Source of the DNA: Ottowia massiliensis
Lineage (GTDB): Bacteria > Pseudomonadota > Gammaproteobacteria > Burkholderiales > Burkholderiaceae_C
Assembly (NCBI RefSeq): GCF_900240305.1
Contig: NZ_LT964854.1
Coordinates: 1,736,001 to 1,800,000, forward strand
Direction of reading: 5' to 3'
Length of the DNA: 64,000 nucleotides
Shown: positions 1-7,904 of the stretch, one piece after another
Layout: every line of letters begins with the position of its first letter
Numbering within the stretch: the first letter of the stretch is position 1
Position numbers and translations under genes: made by a program
The notes under the pieces: generated by a model
The model's input: the letters and a program-made list of their open reading frames with translations, nothing else
Database searches by the model: none
Told to the model about the DNA's origin: nothing

Positions 1-1
1 T

Positions 2-748
2 TTCGACGGCCTGCGCGGCGTGGATGACGTGCGCTGCGGCCCGCCACGGCTGACGGCTTCGGGCGCCGTTGCGCCCGCTGCGGTGATGGCGCTGGCGCTG
101 GCCAGCTTCGCCGTGGCCGTGGCGCTGGGGCTGGCGCTGCTGGCGCTGTGCGGGCAGTGGTGGATGCTGGGCCTGGGGGCGGCGGCCATTGCGGCGGCGT
201 GGTTTTACACGGGCGGCCCGCGCCCTTACGGCTATCGCGGGCTGGGCGAGGTGTTCGTGTTTCTTTTTTTCGGGCTGATGGCCACTTGCGGCACCACGTA
301 CGTGCAGGCCGGGCGCGTGCCGCTGTGGGGCTGGGTGGCTGGCGCGGGCGTGGGGCTGATTGCCTGTGCGCTGCTGATGGTGAACAACCTGCGCGATATC
401 CACACCGATCCCGTTCACGGCAAGATCACGCTGGCCGTGCGCCTGGGCGAGCGGCGCGCGCGGCAGGCGTTCATGATTTTGCTGATCGCCCCGTGTCTGC
501 TGGGCTTGCTGGCCCTGGCGGGCGCTGGCGCGGAGGTGGCGCCTTTTTTTCCGCGCCCCGGCATGGCGCTGCTCATGGCGGCGCTGCTGGCGCTGTGGGG
601 GCTGATGGTGCGCCGCGCGGGCCGGCCGGTGCTGCGCCTGGCCATTGGGCGCGAGCTGGCGCCTTCGCTGCGCGATGCCGGTCTGTACGAGCTGCTCTAC
701 AGCCTGAGCCTGACGGGCGCGCTGGTGGCGCTGGTGGCGCTGGTTTGA
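2..748 (+). CDS. menA: 1,4-dihydroxy-2-naphthoate prenyltransferase (MenA/UbiA family), 5' truncated
   Basis: This is the C-terminal part of an integral-membrane prenyltransferase; the beginning lies before the window and the frame is open from base 2. The visible protein has about seven hydrophobic segments. It carries DDVRCGPPR followed by LTASG near its start and NNLRDIHTDPVHGKITLAVR in the middle. That second stretch is the second aspartate-rich, prenyl-diphosphate-binding motif of UbiA enzymes, with the NNLRD and GK-TLAVRLG signature typical of MenA. MenA attaches the isoprenoid chain to dihydroxynaphthoate in menaquinone synthesis at the inner membrane. No other men gene is in view. UbiA-family membership is firm; the MenA subtype is likely rather than certain. 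Confidence 0.85.
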   Translation, partial: FDGLRGVDDVRCGPPRLTASGAVAPAAVMALALASFAVAVALGLALLALCGQWWMLGLGAAAIAAAWFYTGGPRPYGYRGLGEVFVFLFFGLMATCGTTYVQAGRVPLWGWVAGAGVGLIACALLMVNNLRDIHTDPVHGKITLAVRLGERRARQAFMILLIAPCLLGLLALAGAGAEVAPFFPRPGMALLMAALLALWGLMVRRAGRPVLRLAIGRELAPSLRDAGLYELLYSLSLTGALVALVALV

Positions 749-889
749 GGCGGGCCGCCTGGAGCGCCGAAAGCTTCCTTGCGGCAGTGATGGCTGCGCC
801 TGCCGCGCTGTTCTTTCCAGCCGGGGAGCCGTGCGGATGGGGCAGGGCCTGCGGGCCGCCCCAGCCTGCTGGTGCGCATCAGAGTGGTT

Positions 890-975
890 CATAAAAAAAG
901 GAGCGGATTCAGGGTGCCGAAAACCCGCTTTGCGCTGGTTCCACTGGGACGTATTGCTATGAATAGGATAGCTAA
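890..975 (+). repeat. Dispersed GGAGC element, copy 1
   Basis: Copy of the roughly 90-bp intergenic family, in the orientation here called forward. It starts with GGAGCGGATTCAGG and carries the core CCACTGGGACGTATTGCTAT, but its right end is altered (GAATAGGATAGC rather than AAGGAGCGAAAT). It lies in the 417-bp gap between menA and sstT. The rest of that gap holds no gene I can support. Confidence 0.8.
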
Positions 976-1165
976 ATAAGCCGGTCTGTCCGGCCCGCCG
1001 TGTTCGCGCCCGCGTTTCGTGCCTGCGTTTCGCGCCCGCGCGGCGCACTCTGCCGGGGCGCGAGCTTGCAGGCGCGGTCTCCGGGGGGGCAGGTGTGCAA
1101 TCCGTCACAATCCACATGCAAGCGGCGCGCGTTTTGTGTCGCCATTTTTTTCAGGAGTTCAAGCA

Positions 1166-2431
1166 ATGGAGAAACAAGGTTTCATCGCCCGGCTGGACCG
1201 GCTGGGGCTGGTGATGCAGATCGTCATCGGCCTGGCGGCGGGCGTTTTGGTGGGCGCTGTGGCGCACAACGCCCTGCCGGCCGATCCGGACGTGGCTGCG
1301 CCGCAGTTCGTGACCCTGGTGGGCGAGCTGGGCAAGCTGCTGGGCGGGCTGTTCGTAGGCGCGCTCAAGGCGGCGGCGCCGGTGATGGTGTTTGTGCTGG
1401 TGCTCTCGGCGGTTTCGCAGCACCGCAAGGGCAATCCGACCAACATCCGCCCCATTCTGGCGCTGTATCTGGTGGGCACGTTCGCGGCCGCGCTGGTGGC
1501 CGTGGCGGCCAGTTTCGCCTTTCCGTCCACGCTTTCGTTCAAGGGCGTGGAGGCGGCCCAGAAGGTGGCGCCCGGCGGCATTGCCGAGGTGCTGCGCAAC
1601 CTGCTGATGAACCTGGTGGCCAACCCGGTGCAGGCGGTTTCTTCGGGCAACTACATCGGCATTCTGGGCTGGGCCGTGCTGCTGGGCATTTCGCTGCGCC
1701 ATGCCGCAGACGGCACGCGGGCCATGCTGGCCGATCTGGCCGAGGCCGTCTCCAGCGTGGTGCGCTGGATCATCCGCTTTGCGCCGCTGGGCATCTTCGG
1801 GCTGGTGCTCACCACCATCGTGGTGGAAGGTTTCAAGGGCATTTACCAATACATCCACCTGCTGGCCGTGCTGCTGGGGGCGATGGCCGTGGTGGCGCTG
1901 GTGGTCAATCCGCTGCTGGTGTTTTCGCAAACGCGGCGCAACCCCTTCCCGCTGGTGTTCACCTGCCTGCGCGAAAGCGGCGTGACGGCTTTTTTCACCC
2001 GCAGCTCGGCGGCCAATATTCCGGTGAACATGGCGCTGTGCAAAAAGCTCGGCCTGCATGAAGACACGTATTCCGTCTCCATTCCCCTGGGCGCGACCAT
2101 CAACATGGCCGGCGCGGCCATCACCATCACGGTGCTGTCAATGGCGGCTGTGCACACGCTGGGCGGGCAGGTTGATTTCTGGACGGCGCTGGTGCTGAGC
2201 GTGGTGGCCTCGCTGGGCGCTTGCGGCGCTTCGGGCGTGGCTGGCGGCTCGCTGCTGCTGATTCCGATGGCGTGCAGCCTGTTCGCCATTGACAACGACA
2301 CGGCCATGCAGGTGGTGGGCGTGGGTTTCATCATTGGCGTCATTCAGGATTCAGCCGAAACGGCGCTGAACTCTTCGACCGACGTGCTGTTTACCGCTGC
2401 CGTGGACGACGCGCACAAGTCGCCCCGATGA
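1166..2431 (+). CDS. sstT: Serine/threonine:sodium symporter SstT
   Basis: Predicted 421-residue dicarboxylate/amino-acid:cation symporter (DAACS family), close to the usual SstT length. It imports L-serine and L-threonine with sodium across the inner membrane. The N-terminus (IARLDRLGLVMQIVIGLAAG) and the serine-rich re-entrant loop (TRSSAANIPVNMALC), followed by SIPLGATINMAGAAITI, match SstT. The start is the ATG at 1166 because CAGGAG lies just upstream, whereas the upstream extension of the frame looks non-coding. It stands alone and is followed by a hairpin terminator. Confidence 0.95.
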   Translation: MEKQGFIARLDRLGLVMQIVIGLAAGVLVGAVAHNALPADPDVAAPQFVTLVGELGKLLGGLFVGALKAAAPVMVFVLVLSAVSQHRKGNPTNIRPILALYLVGTFAAALVAVAASFAFPSTLSFKGVEAAQKVAPGGIAEVLRNLLMNLVANPVQAVSSGNYIGILGWAVLLGISLRHAADGTRAMLADLAEAVSSVVRWIIRFAPLGIFGLVLTTIVVEGFKGIYQYIHLLAVLLGAMAVVALVVNPLLVFSQTRRNPFPLVFTCLRESGVTAFFTRSSAANIPVNMALCKKLGLHEDTYSVSIPLGATINMAGAAITITVLSMAAVHTLGGQVDFWTALVLSVVASLGACGASGVAGGSLLLIPMACSLFAIDNDTAMQVVGVGFIIGVIQDSAETALNSSTDVLFTAAVDDAHKSPR

Positions 2432-2499
2432 ACGCGCCGTAACCTGCCATGAGCGCGCCGCAACAAGCGGCCGCCCGTTTCTGACACGTTTCTGATGCC

Positions 2500-2527
2500 G
2501 ATGGCCGCTCACGCGGCCATCTTTTTT
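2500..2527 (+). terminator. Rho-independent terminator after sstT
   Basis: A nine-base-pair stem (GATGGCCGC / GCGGCCATC) with a TCAC loop is followed by six T residues. It ends sstT about 70 bp past the stop codon. Confidence 0.85.
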
Positions 2528-2618
2528 GGGGCTGCGCGGGCGCGCCTCACGGCTTTTCGCGGCCCCGCGCCCGCCCGCAGCTTCAGGAAAGAGAAAGAAG
2601 CCGCAAGGGCCGCTGGCT

Positions 2619-3116
2619 TTATCCGGCCGCCGTTTTCTTTGCGGCGGGCTTGCGCGGCGCGGCAGCTTTGCGGGCGGCGGGCCGGGCGGGCGCTTCAGGC
2701 GGGGCGCTTGGCCCGGCGGCGGCCTTGGCGCGCGCGGCGGCGGCTTTTTCGGCGCCGGTCTTAAGGCGCACGGGCTTGCCGCCCCAGATTTCTTCCAGCT
2801 TGTAGTACTGGCGGAAGGCCGGCTGCATGATGTGGGCGACGGCGGGGCCGCAGTCCACGATGATCCATTCGCCGTTGTCTTCGCCTTCGGTCAGGGGCTT
2901 GCCCAGGCCGCTTTCGCGCACCTTGTCGCGCACGCTGGCGGCCAGCGCCTTGGTCTGGCGGTTGCTGGCGCCGCTGGCGATGATCACGCGCTCGAACAGC
3001 GGCGAGAGCGCTTCGGTGTTGAAAACGCGGATGTCTTGCGCCTTCACGTCTTCCAGCGCATCGACAATGGCGCGCTGGAGTTTCTGGATTTTTTTCTGGG
3101 CGGTGGTGTCGCTCAT
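2619..3116 (-). CDS. rsfS: Ribosomal silencing factor RsfS
   Basis: Predicted 165-residue protein of the RsfS/Iojap family, which binds uL14 on the 50S subunit and blocks subunit joining during starvation. Family features visible are the KIQKLQRAIVDALEDVKAQDI start, the IASGASNRQTKALA stretch and the WIIVDCG segment followed by VAHIMQPAFRQYYKLEEIW. After about residue 115 there is a low-complexity Ala/Lys/Pro tail that is not part of the fold. The start is the ATG at 3116, which overlaps the nadD stop by four bases (ATGA). This implies translational coupling and matches the common nadD-rsfS pairing. Confidence 0.95.
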   Translation of the reverse strand: MSDTTAQKKIQKLQRAIVDALEDVKAQDIRVFNTEALSPLFERVIIASGASNRQTKALAASVRDKVRESGLGKPLTEGEDNGEWIIVDCGPAVAHIMQPAFRQYYKLEEIWGGKPVRLKTGAEKAAAARAKAAAGPSAPPEAPARPAARKAAAPRKPAAKKTAAG

Positions 3117-3778
3117 GAGCTTGCCGGGTGTGTGTAGAGATGGTGGCGGGCAATATACCGCGCCACTGAAGGCGGCACGCAGCCTTGCAGGGGCAGGCCC
3201 TGGGCGGCGAGCTGGCGCGCCTGCGTGGAGCTGTGGGGCATGGCCGGCAGGCGCAACACGTGGACGCGGGCGGCCGCCTGCAAGGCGGGCGGCAGGCCCG
3301 GCAGCGGGCAAAGCGGATCGAAAGGCGCATGCCCCTGGCCGTCCTGACCCGCGCGGATGGCAATGGAAAGCGCGGCCATTTCAAGAATGCGCGCCGCGTC
3401 TTTCCAGGTGTGAAAGGCAGCAGCCTGGTCGGCGCCGATTTGCAGATAGAGCGCCGCGCCCGGGTATTCGGCTTGCAGCGCGGCCAGCGTGTCGATGGTG
3501 TAGCTGGGGCCGTCGCGGCGCGTCTCGCGCCCGTCCACCACGCAGCGCGGCTCATGGGCGAAAGCCAGGCGGCACATGGCCAGCCGCTGCGCGGCGGGGG
3601 TGAGCGGGCGGCTTTTGTGCCAGGCCTGGCCGGTGGGGGTGACGTGCAGGCGGCTCAGGCCCAGCTGGCGCACAGCGGCGCGCGCCAGGGCCATGTGGGC
3701 GTAGTGCGGCGGATCGAACGCGCCGCCGAACAGGCCGATGCGCGGCGGGCCGGGGGGGCGGGAGGCGTTTTCGGGCAC
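3113..3778 (-). CDS. nadD: Nicotinate-nucleotide adenylyltransferase NadD
   Basis: Predicted 221-residue enzyme adenylating nicotinate mononucleotide in NAD synthesis. The nucleotidyltransferase signature GLFGGAFDPPHYAHM sits near the N-terminus, and the second motif is SSTQARQLAAQGLP near the C-terminus, where ISST-R is usual. An ATG at 3829 keeps the frame open but lies inside a dispersed repeat copy. I prefer the GTG at 3778, which has AAGGAG nine bases upstream. That ribosome binding site is the end of the repeat, so the element appears to supply the translation signal. rsfS overlaps the stop codon. Confidence 0.9.
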   Translation of the reverse strand: MPENASRPPGPPRIGLFGGAFDPPHYAHMALARAAVRQLGLSRLHVTPTGQAWHKSRPLTPAAQRLAMCRLAFAHEPRCVVDGRETRRDGPSYTIDTLAALQAEYPGAALYLQIGADQAAAFHTWKDAARILEMAALSIAIRAGQDGQGHAPFDPLCPLPGLPPALQAAARVHVLRLPAMPHSSTQARQLAAQGLPLQGCVPPSVARYIARHHLYTHPASS

Positions 3779-3793
3779 TTCAATTCGCTCCTT
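3776..3793 (-). promoter_or_regulatory. Ribosome binding site of nadD derived from a dispersed element
   Basis: On the minus strand AAGGAGCGAATTGAAGTG places an AAGGAG Shine-Dalgarno sequence nine bases before the GTG start of nadD. AAGGAGCGAA is also the conserved right end of the GGAGC element family. This decides the nadD start and shows a repeat end acting as a translation signal. Confidence 0.65.
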
Positions 3794-3868
3794 GTTCGAT
3801 AGCGCAGGGTCTTCGCCAACAGGGCGCAAGATGCCTTTTCATGAGGCTGAATCCGCTCTGCTTTCAAT
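3781..3868 (-). repeat. Dispersed GGAGC element, copy 2 (diverged)
   Basis: Reverse-oriented copy between hemF and nadD. Its right end (AAGGAGCGAATT) is intact, but the core has drifted to AGACCCTGCGCTAT. Confidence 0.65.
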
Positions 3869-3900
3869 AGCGTGACAAGACAGGACGCGGCCCGCCTGGC

Positions 3901-4806
3901 TCAAACCCAGTCCCGTGGCTGAAGGTAGAAGTCCGTCAGCTTCGCTTCCGGCGTGCCCGGTTCGGGCTGGCGCTGCCAGGCCCAGCGCGCCAGCGGCGGC
4001 ATCGACAGCAGGATGGACTCGGCGCGCCCGCCCGATTGCAGGCCGAAGTGCGTGCCCCGGTCCCACACCAGATTGAATTCCACGTAGCGCCCCCGGCGGT
4101 AGAGCTGGTGCTGGCGCTCGCGCTCGCCCCAGGGCATGCCCTGGCGGCGCTGCACGATGGGCAAATACGCAGGCAAAAAGGCATTGCCCACGGCCTGCAT
4201 CAATGCAAAGCCGCCATCCAGGCTGCCTTCGGCGTAATCGTCAAAAAAAATGCCGCCAATGCCGCGCTGCTCGCCGCGATGGTGGTTGCGGAAATATTCA
4301 TCGCACCACTTCTTGAAGCGCGGATATTTGTCTGCGCCAAAGGGCGCCACGGCATCGCGGCAGGCGGCGTGAAAGCTGGCGCAGTCTTCATCAAAGCCGT
4401 AATGCGGCGTCAAATCCATGCCGCCGCCAAACCAGCAGGTTTTTGCATCGCTTTGGCCTGCCGAAATCATGCGCACATTCATGTGCACCGTGGGCGCGTA
4501 AGGGTTGAGCGGGTGGAACACCAGCGACACGCCCATCGCCTCGAACGGCGCGCCCGCCAATTTGGGCCGGCGCTGCGTGGCGGAAGGCGGCAGGCCGGGG
4601 CCGCGCACATGCGAAAAGCCAATGCCCGCGCGCTCGAACACCGCGCCGCCTTCCATGATTTGCGTGACGCCCTCGCCTTGCAGCGCCTCGCCCGGCGCTT
4701 TGCGCCAAGGCTCGCGCGCAAAGCGCCCGTGCCCGTCCGCCTGCTCAATGGCGGCGGCGATGCGCGATTGCAGATCGAGAAGATAGGAGCGGAGGGTTTC
4801 GGTCAT
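3901..4806 (-). CDS. hemF: Oxygen-dependent coproporphyrinogen III oxidase HemF
   Basis: Predicted 301-residue cytosolic enzyme converting coproporphyrinogen III to protoporphyrinogen IX with molecular oxygen. The protein shows family blocks along its whole length: SLVFHPLNPYAPTVHMNVR, WFGGGMDLTPHYGFDEDC, KKWCDEYF followed by HHRGEQRGIGGIFFDDY, YVEFNLVWDRGTHFGLQSGG and ESILLSMPPLARW. The ATG at 4806 gives the normal N-terminus (MTETLRSYLLDLQ). The frame stays open another 83 codons upstream, but that extension is compositionally unlike HemF and is rejected. It is probably transcribed alone. Confidence 0.97.
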   Translation of the reverse strand: MTETLRSYLLDLQSRIAAAIEQADGHGRFAREPWRKAPGEALQGEGVTQIMEGGAVFERAGIGFSHVRGPGLPPSATQRRPKLAGAPFEAMGVSLVFHPLNPYAPTVHMNVRMISAGQSDAKTCWFGGGMDLTPHYGFDEDCASFHAACRDAVAPFGADKYPRFKKWCDEYFRNHHRGEQRGIGGIFFDDYAEGSLDGGFALMQAVGNAFLPAYLPIVQRRQGMPWGERERQHQLYRRGRYVEFNLVWDRGTHFGLQSGGRAESILLSMPPLARWAWQRQPEPGTPEAKLTDFYLQPRDWV

Positions 4807-5164
4807 GGCTGTGGCGGCTGATGGCAGCCGGTGGCGGCAAAACGCCGTTTGTAAGGCCAGGCGCGCCAGGCCAGACGCGAAAGCGGGCAAAAGCAGCAGG
4901 CACGAAGGGCTTTTGCCTGGCGGCCCCAAGACCGGTTCAAAGCTTGGCCTGGCCTGGCCTGGCCGTGAAGGCGGCGGATCGGCATGAACCGCAAGGCGCC
5001 AACGGGCCTGCCAGCGGCGGCCCGGCGGAGACGGGCAAGGCCCGTAAGCGCGCAAGGCCGTGCTTTTTGGGCTTGCACGGACGGAATCTCGGTCTCCGCC
5101 CGCAGCCTGCCACGCAAGCGCAAGTGCAAGCCAGGAAAAGGGAAGGGGGAAGGCGCTGGCAGCC
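4807..5164. other. Gene-free interval with simple repeats
   Basis: No credible gene between hemF and the next repeat copy. It holds four tandem TGGCC units around 4945-4964. About 4953-5014 holds a segment (CGCAAGGCGCCAAC then GGGCCTG) that resembles the tandem units at 19.07-19.26 kb. It should contain the hemF promoter, but I see no clear -35/-10 pair. Confidence 0.5.
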
Positions 5165-5258
5165 TTTATTTCGCTCCTTTAACCATAGCATGATGTCCTA
5201 GTGGAATCTGCGCAAGGCGTCATTCTTACCCCTTCAAATTTGCTCCTGCTTCTGATGC
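5165..5258 (-). repeat. Dispersed GGAGC element, copy 3
   Basis: Near-consensus reverse-oriented copy with the core CCACTAGGACATCATGCTAT intact. Its ends read AAAGGAGCGAAAT on one side and GGAGCAAATTTGAAGG on the other. It lies between the 5' side of hemF and the 3' side of the aminotransferase gene. Confidence 0.9.
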
Positions 5259-5305
5259 CCTCCCAGCAGGCAGCGCCTGCGGCGCGGAAACGCTGGAACT
5301 GGCTC

Positions 5306-6517
5306 TCAGACCCGCAGCGCGCGCGCCAGGCGCGCCACGCCTTCGCGGATGTCGTCCTCGCCTGCCGTGGCAAAAGAAAGGCGCAGCGTGGCGGCGTCGG
5401 GCTGGGTGGCGAAAAAAGGCGCGCCGGGCACGAAGGCCACGCCCTGGGCAATGGCCTTGGGTGCGAGCGCCGCGCCATCGGCCAGCGCGCCGCCAGCGCC
5501 CGTCAGCCGCGCCCAGATGAACAGGCCGCCCTGGGGCGGGGTGAAGGCGATGGCCTGGCCCAGCTGCTCGTGCAGCGCCTGGCCCATGACGCGCGCGCGC
5601 CGGGCATAGACGCGGCGCGCGTTTTCCAGCGCCTGGCCCAGGTGTCCGGCGGCCAGGTAATTGGCGGCCACGGCCTGGGCGAAGGCGCTGGTGTTGGCGT
5701 CGCTGAACTGTTTGCACATCACGGCCTGGGCCAGCAGCGGCGTGGGCGCAGTCATCCAGCCCAGCCGCAGGCCGGGCGAGAGGATTTTGGAGAGGCTGCC
5801 GCAGTGAATGAGCCAGTCGCGGCTGCCCGGCACTTCGGACGTGAGAGCGAGCAGGCTGGGCGGCGGCGGCGCGTCAAACCACAGCTGGCCGTAGGGGTCG
5901 TCTTCGATGATCAGGGTTTGATGCCGCACCGCCAGCTCCAGCACGCGGCGGCGGCGCTCCAGCGTGAGCGTGGCCCCGCCGGGGTTGCCGAAAGTGGGAA
6001 TGAGATAGACAAAGCGCGGGCGGTGCTCTTCAATGAGCCGCTCCAGCGCATCGGGCTGCACGCCGTGGGCATCGGCCGGAGCGCTGATGACTTGCGCGCC
6101 GTAGAGGCGAAAACACTGGATGGCGGCCAGGAAGGTGGGGCCTTCGACGATGACTTTGCAGCCCGGCTCGGCCAGTGTTTTGCCGATCAGGTCCAGCGCC
6201 TGCTGGCTGCCGGTGGTGACGATGAGCTGCTGGGCCTGCACATCGGCCCCGCGCGATTGCATGAGCGCGGCCAGCTGCTCGCGCAGGGGCATGAAGCCTT
6301 CGGTCGCGCCGTATTGCAGCGCTTGCGCAGCCTGCTGCGCAAGCGCCTGGCGGGCGGCTTCTTCGATGTGCGCCACATCAAACAGGGCACTGTCGGGAAA
6401 GCCGCCCGCAAAACTGATGATGCCGGGCCGGCCCAGCAGCTTGAACACTTCGCGGATGGCGGAGGTTTCCACATGGCCCAGGCGCTGGGCGAAGGGGTAG
6501 GAGGGGGCTGGCTGCAT
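5306..6517 (-). CDS. PLP-dependent class I aminotransferase (2-aminoadipate/LysN-like)
   Basis: Predicted 403-residue fold-type I aminotransferase. It has the order expected of the LysN/MocR-catalytic subgroup: SFAGGFPDSALFD near the N-terminus, LQYGATEGFMPLREQLA, TTGSQQALDLIGK for cofactor phosphate binding, YLIPTFGNPGG, IIEDDPYGQLWF, and the Schiff-base lysine in CGSLSKILSPGLRLGW. There is no N-terminal GntR helix-turn-helix, so it is an enzyme rather than a MocR regulator. Substrates of this subgroup range from 2-aminoadipate to aromatic and branched amino acids, so the exact substrate cannot be read here. It is transcribed away from the intron-containing tRNA-Leu and probably stands alone. 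Confidence 0.88.
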   Translation of the reverse strand: MQPAPSYPFAQRLGHVETSAIREVFKLLGRPGIISFAGGFPDSALFDVAHIEEAARQALAQQAAQALQYGATEGFMPLREQLAALMQSRGADVQAQQLIVTTGSQQALDLIGKTLAEPGCKVIVEGPTFLAAIQCFRLYGAQVISAPADAHGVQPDALERLIEEHRPRFVYLIPTFGNPGGATLTLERRRRVLELAVRHQTLIIEDDPYGQLWFDAPPPPSLLALTSEVPGSRDWLIHCGSLSKILSPGLRLGWMTAPTPLLAQAVMCKQFSDANTSAFAQAVAANYLAAGHLGQALENARRVYARRARVMGQALHEQLGQAIAFTPPQGGLFIWARLTGAGGALADGAALAPKAIAQGVAFVPGAPFFATQPDAATLRLSFATAGEDDIREGVARLARALRV

Positions 6518-6550
6518 GGATGAACCGCTTGGAGAAACAAAGGGAACAAA

Positions 6551-6577
6551 GAAAAGCCACCCGCCGGGGGGTGGCTT
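6551..6577 (-). terminator. Terminator of the tRNA-Leu gene
   Basis: On the minus strand AAGCCACCC and GGGTGGCTT form a stem around CCCGGC, followed by a short T-rich tract. It begins five bases beyond the tRNA CCA end. Confidence 0.8.
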
Positions 6578-6581
6578 GAAG

Positions 6582-6900
6582 TGGTGCCTGAGGCCGGAAT
6601 CGAACCGGCACGCCTTGCGGCCAGGGATTTTCTTCCCGCTTCGGCTTTCGCCGCCGGCGGCTTTTCGCGCAGGAAAAGCCGCCGTTCGTGGGCTGGAGCA
6701 CGCCTTCGCCCTGGCCTTGCGGCTTTAGGCGCCCGCCGTCTGCTCTCTACACCTTCCTGCACTGGCAGGCTTGGCTCGGCGTTGGCCGGGCACGGGGCCG
6801 GGGGCGTTCGCCGAATTTGACGGGTTTCACTCCGGGCGTTTCCGCGCGGAGGCTCAAATTGTTTCAAGTCCCTTGTGTCTACCGATTTCACCACTCAGGC
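6582..6900 (-). tRNA. tRNA-Leu(UAA) interrupted by a group I intron in the anticodon loop
   Basis: The 5' exon is 6900-6866 (GCCTGAGTGG start, D arm with GGTAGACAC, ending AGGGACTT). The 3' exon is 6631-6582 (AAAATCCCT, a long variable arm GGCCGCAAGGC, T arm GCCGGTTCGATTCCGGC, then CTCAGGCACCA). Joining them gives an 85-nt class II tRNA with a seven-base-pair acceptor stem, an AGGGA/TCCCT anticodon stem, loop CTTAAAA, anticodon UAA and encoded CCA. The exons are parted by 234 nt, so searches expecting an uninterrupted gene would probably miss it. A terminator follows immediately. Confidence 0.93.
6632..6865 (-). ncRNA. Group I intron (IC3-like) inside tRNA-Leu(UAA)
   Basis: The intron lies between U34 and A35 of the anticodon, the position used by tRNA-Leu(UAA) introns of cyanobacteria and plastids. 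The exon-final CUU pairs with an internal guide GAG, leaving the U.G wobble at the splice site, and the intron ends in G. Conserved core blocks in order are TCAAATTCGGCGAA (P), CAACGCCGAGCCAAGCC (Q/R region), GAAGGTGTAGAGA then CAGACGGC (S, guanosine site) and GCGAAGGCGTGCTCCAG. These resemble my memory of the Azoarcus tRNA-Ile intron closely. A perfect ten-base-pair hairpin (GGCGGCTTTT / AAAAGCCGCC) forms a peripheral P9-type helix. There is no internal ORF. Self-splicing is predicted, not shown. Confidence 0.92.
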
Positions 6901-6946
6901 TTTTTTTCCTGGAATCCGCCGTGCAGTCGTCTGAAAGGGCGTTTTT

Positions 6947-7030
6947 CCGCTCCTTCATTCATAGCGCGATCTCGCGTGAATACGGCGAGGACGGGCCTTT
7001 TCATGGGCTTGAATCTGCTCTTGTTATCAA
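6947..7030 (-). repeat. Dispersed GGAGC element, copy 4 (diverged)
   Basis: Reverse-oriented diverged copy between the 5' end of tRNA-Leu and the exporter operon. Its right end is GAATGAAGGAGCGG and its core has changed to TTCACGCGAGATCGCGCTAT. Confidence 0.65.
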
Positions 7031-7143
7031 AGCAGGTTTCGCTGTTTCCACGGCGGCGGCGCGGGCTGGCTGGCCGCGCGCCGGGTTCCGGAAAGGTGCA
7101 GATTGTCGCAGAGGCGGCGAATGCCTTTCGCATAATCTGCCGC

Positions 7144-7881
7144 ATGCGCACGCCTGAAATGCCTGAAGTTGCAGCCGCTGCGCCCGTTTTCCGGGCGCAA
7201 GGGCTGACCAAGACCTATCACATGGGCGATGTGCAGGTGCGCGCGCTGCGCGGGGTGGATCTGGCGCTGGAGCGCGGCGAGCTGGTGGTGGTGCTGGGGC
7301 CTTCGGGCAGCGGCAAGTCCACCTTGCTGAACATTCTGGGCGGGCTGGATGTGCCCAGCAGCGGGCAGGTGTTTTATGGCGGCGAGGATTTGAGCCGCGC
7401 CGATGACGCGGCGCTCACGCGCTTTCGGCGCGAGCACGTGGGCTTCGTGTTCCAGTTCTACAACCTGATTGCAAGCCTGACGGCGCGCGAGAACGTGGCG
7501 GTGGTCACGGAAATCGCCCGCCATCCGCTCGCGCCCGAAGAGGCGCTGGCGCTGGTGGGGCTGACGGCGCGGCTGGACCACTTTCCCGCGCAGCTTTCGG
7601 GCGGCGAGCAGCAGCGCGTGGCCATTGCGCGCGCCATTGCCAAGCGGCCTGCGGTGCTGCTGTGCGACGAGCCGACGGGCGCGCTGGACTCAGCCACGGG
7701 CGTGCGCGTGCTCCAGGCGCTGGAGCAGGTAAACGCCGAAATGGGCGCCACCACGGTCATCATCACCCACAACGCCGACATCGCCCGCATGGCCAGCCGC
7801 GTGCTGTGGATGCAAGACGGCCAGATCGTGCGCGAGCAGCGCAATGCCACTCGCCAGCAGGCGGCCAGCCTGCAATGGTGA
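7144..7881 (+). CDS. ABC transporter ATP-binding protein (MacB/LolD class)
   Basis: Predicted 245-residue ATPase subunit. It has Walker A GPSGSGKST at residues 52-60, the signature LSGGEQQRVAIARAI, Walker B VLLCDEPTGALD and the switch histidine in TVIITHNADIARM. The insert FVFQFYNLIASLTARENV is typical of the MacB/LolD/FtsE class, which drives mechanotransmission rather than classic substrate transport. The ATG at 7144 is chosen because the open frame upstream runs through a repeat and the tRNA region; an ATG at 7159 is also possible. It is followed after 23 bp by the permease gene, forming an operon of ATPase, permease and adaptor. Confidence 0.92.
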   Translation: MRTPEMPEVAAAAPVFRAQGLTKTYHMGDVQVRALRGVDLALERGELVVVLGPSGSGKSTLLNILGGLDVPSSGQVFYGGEDLSRADDAALTRFRREHVGFVFQFYNLIASLTARENVAVVTEIARHPLAPEEALALVGLTARLDHFPAQLSGGEQQRVAIARAIAKRPAVLLCDEPTGALDSATGVRVLQALEQVNAEMGATTVIITHNADIARMASRVLWMQDGQIVREQRNATRQQAASLQW

Positions 7882-7904
7882 GCCGCTGAAGGAAAAGGCC
7901 AAGC

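Noticed and set aside
6688..7143. N-terminal extension of the exporter ATPase
   Set aside because: The frame is open but runs through the tRNA intron and a repeat copy. The ABC domain starts normally from 7144.
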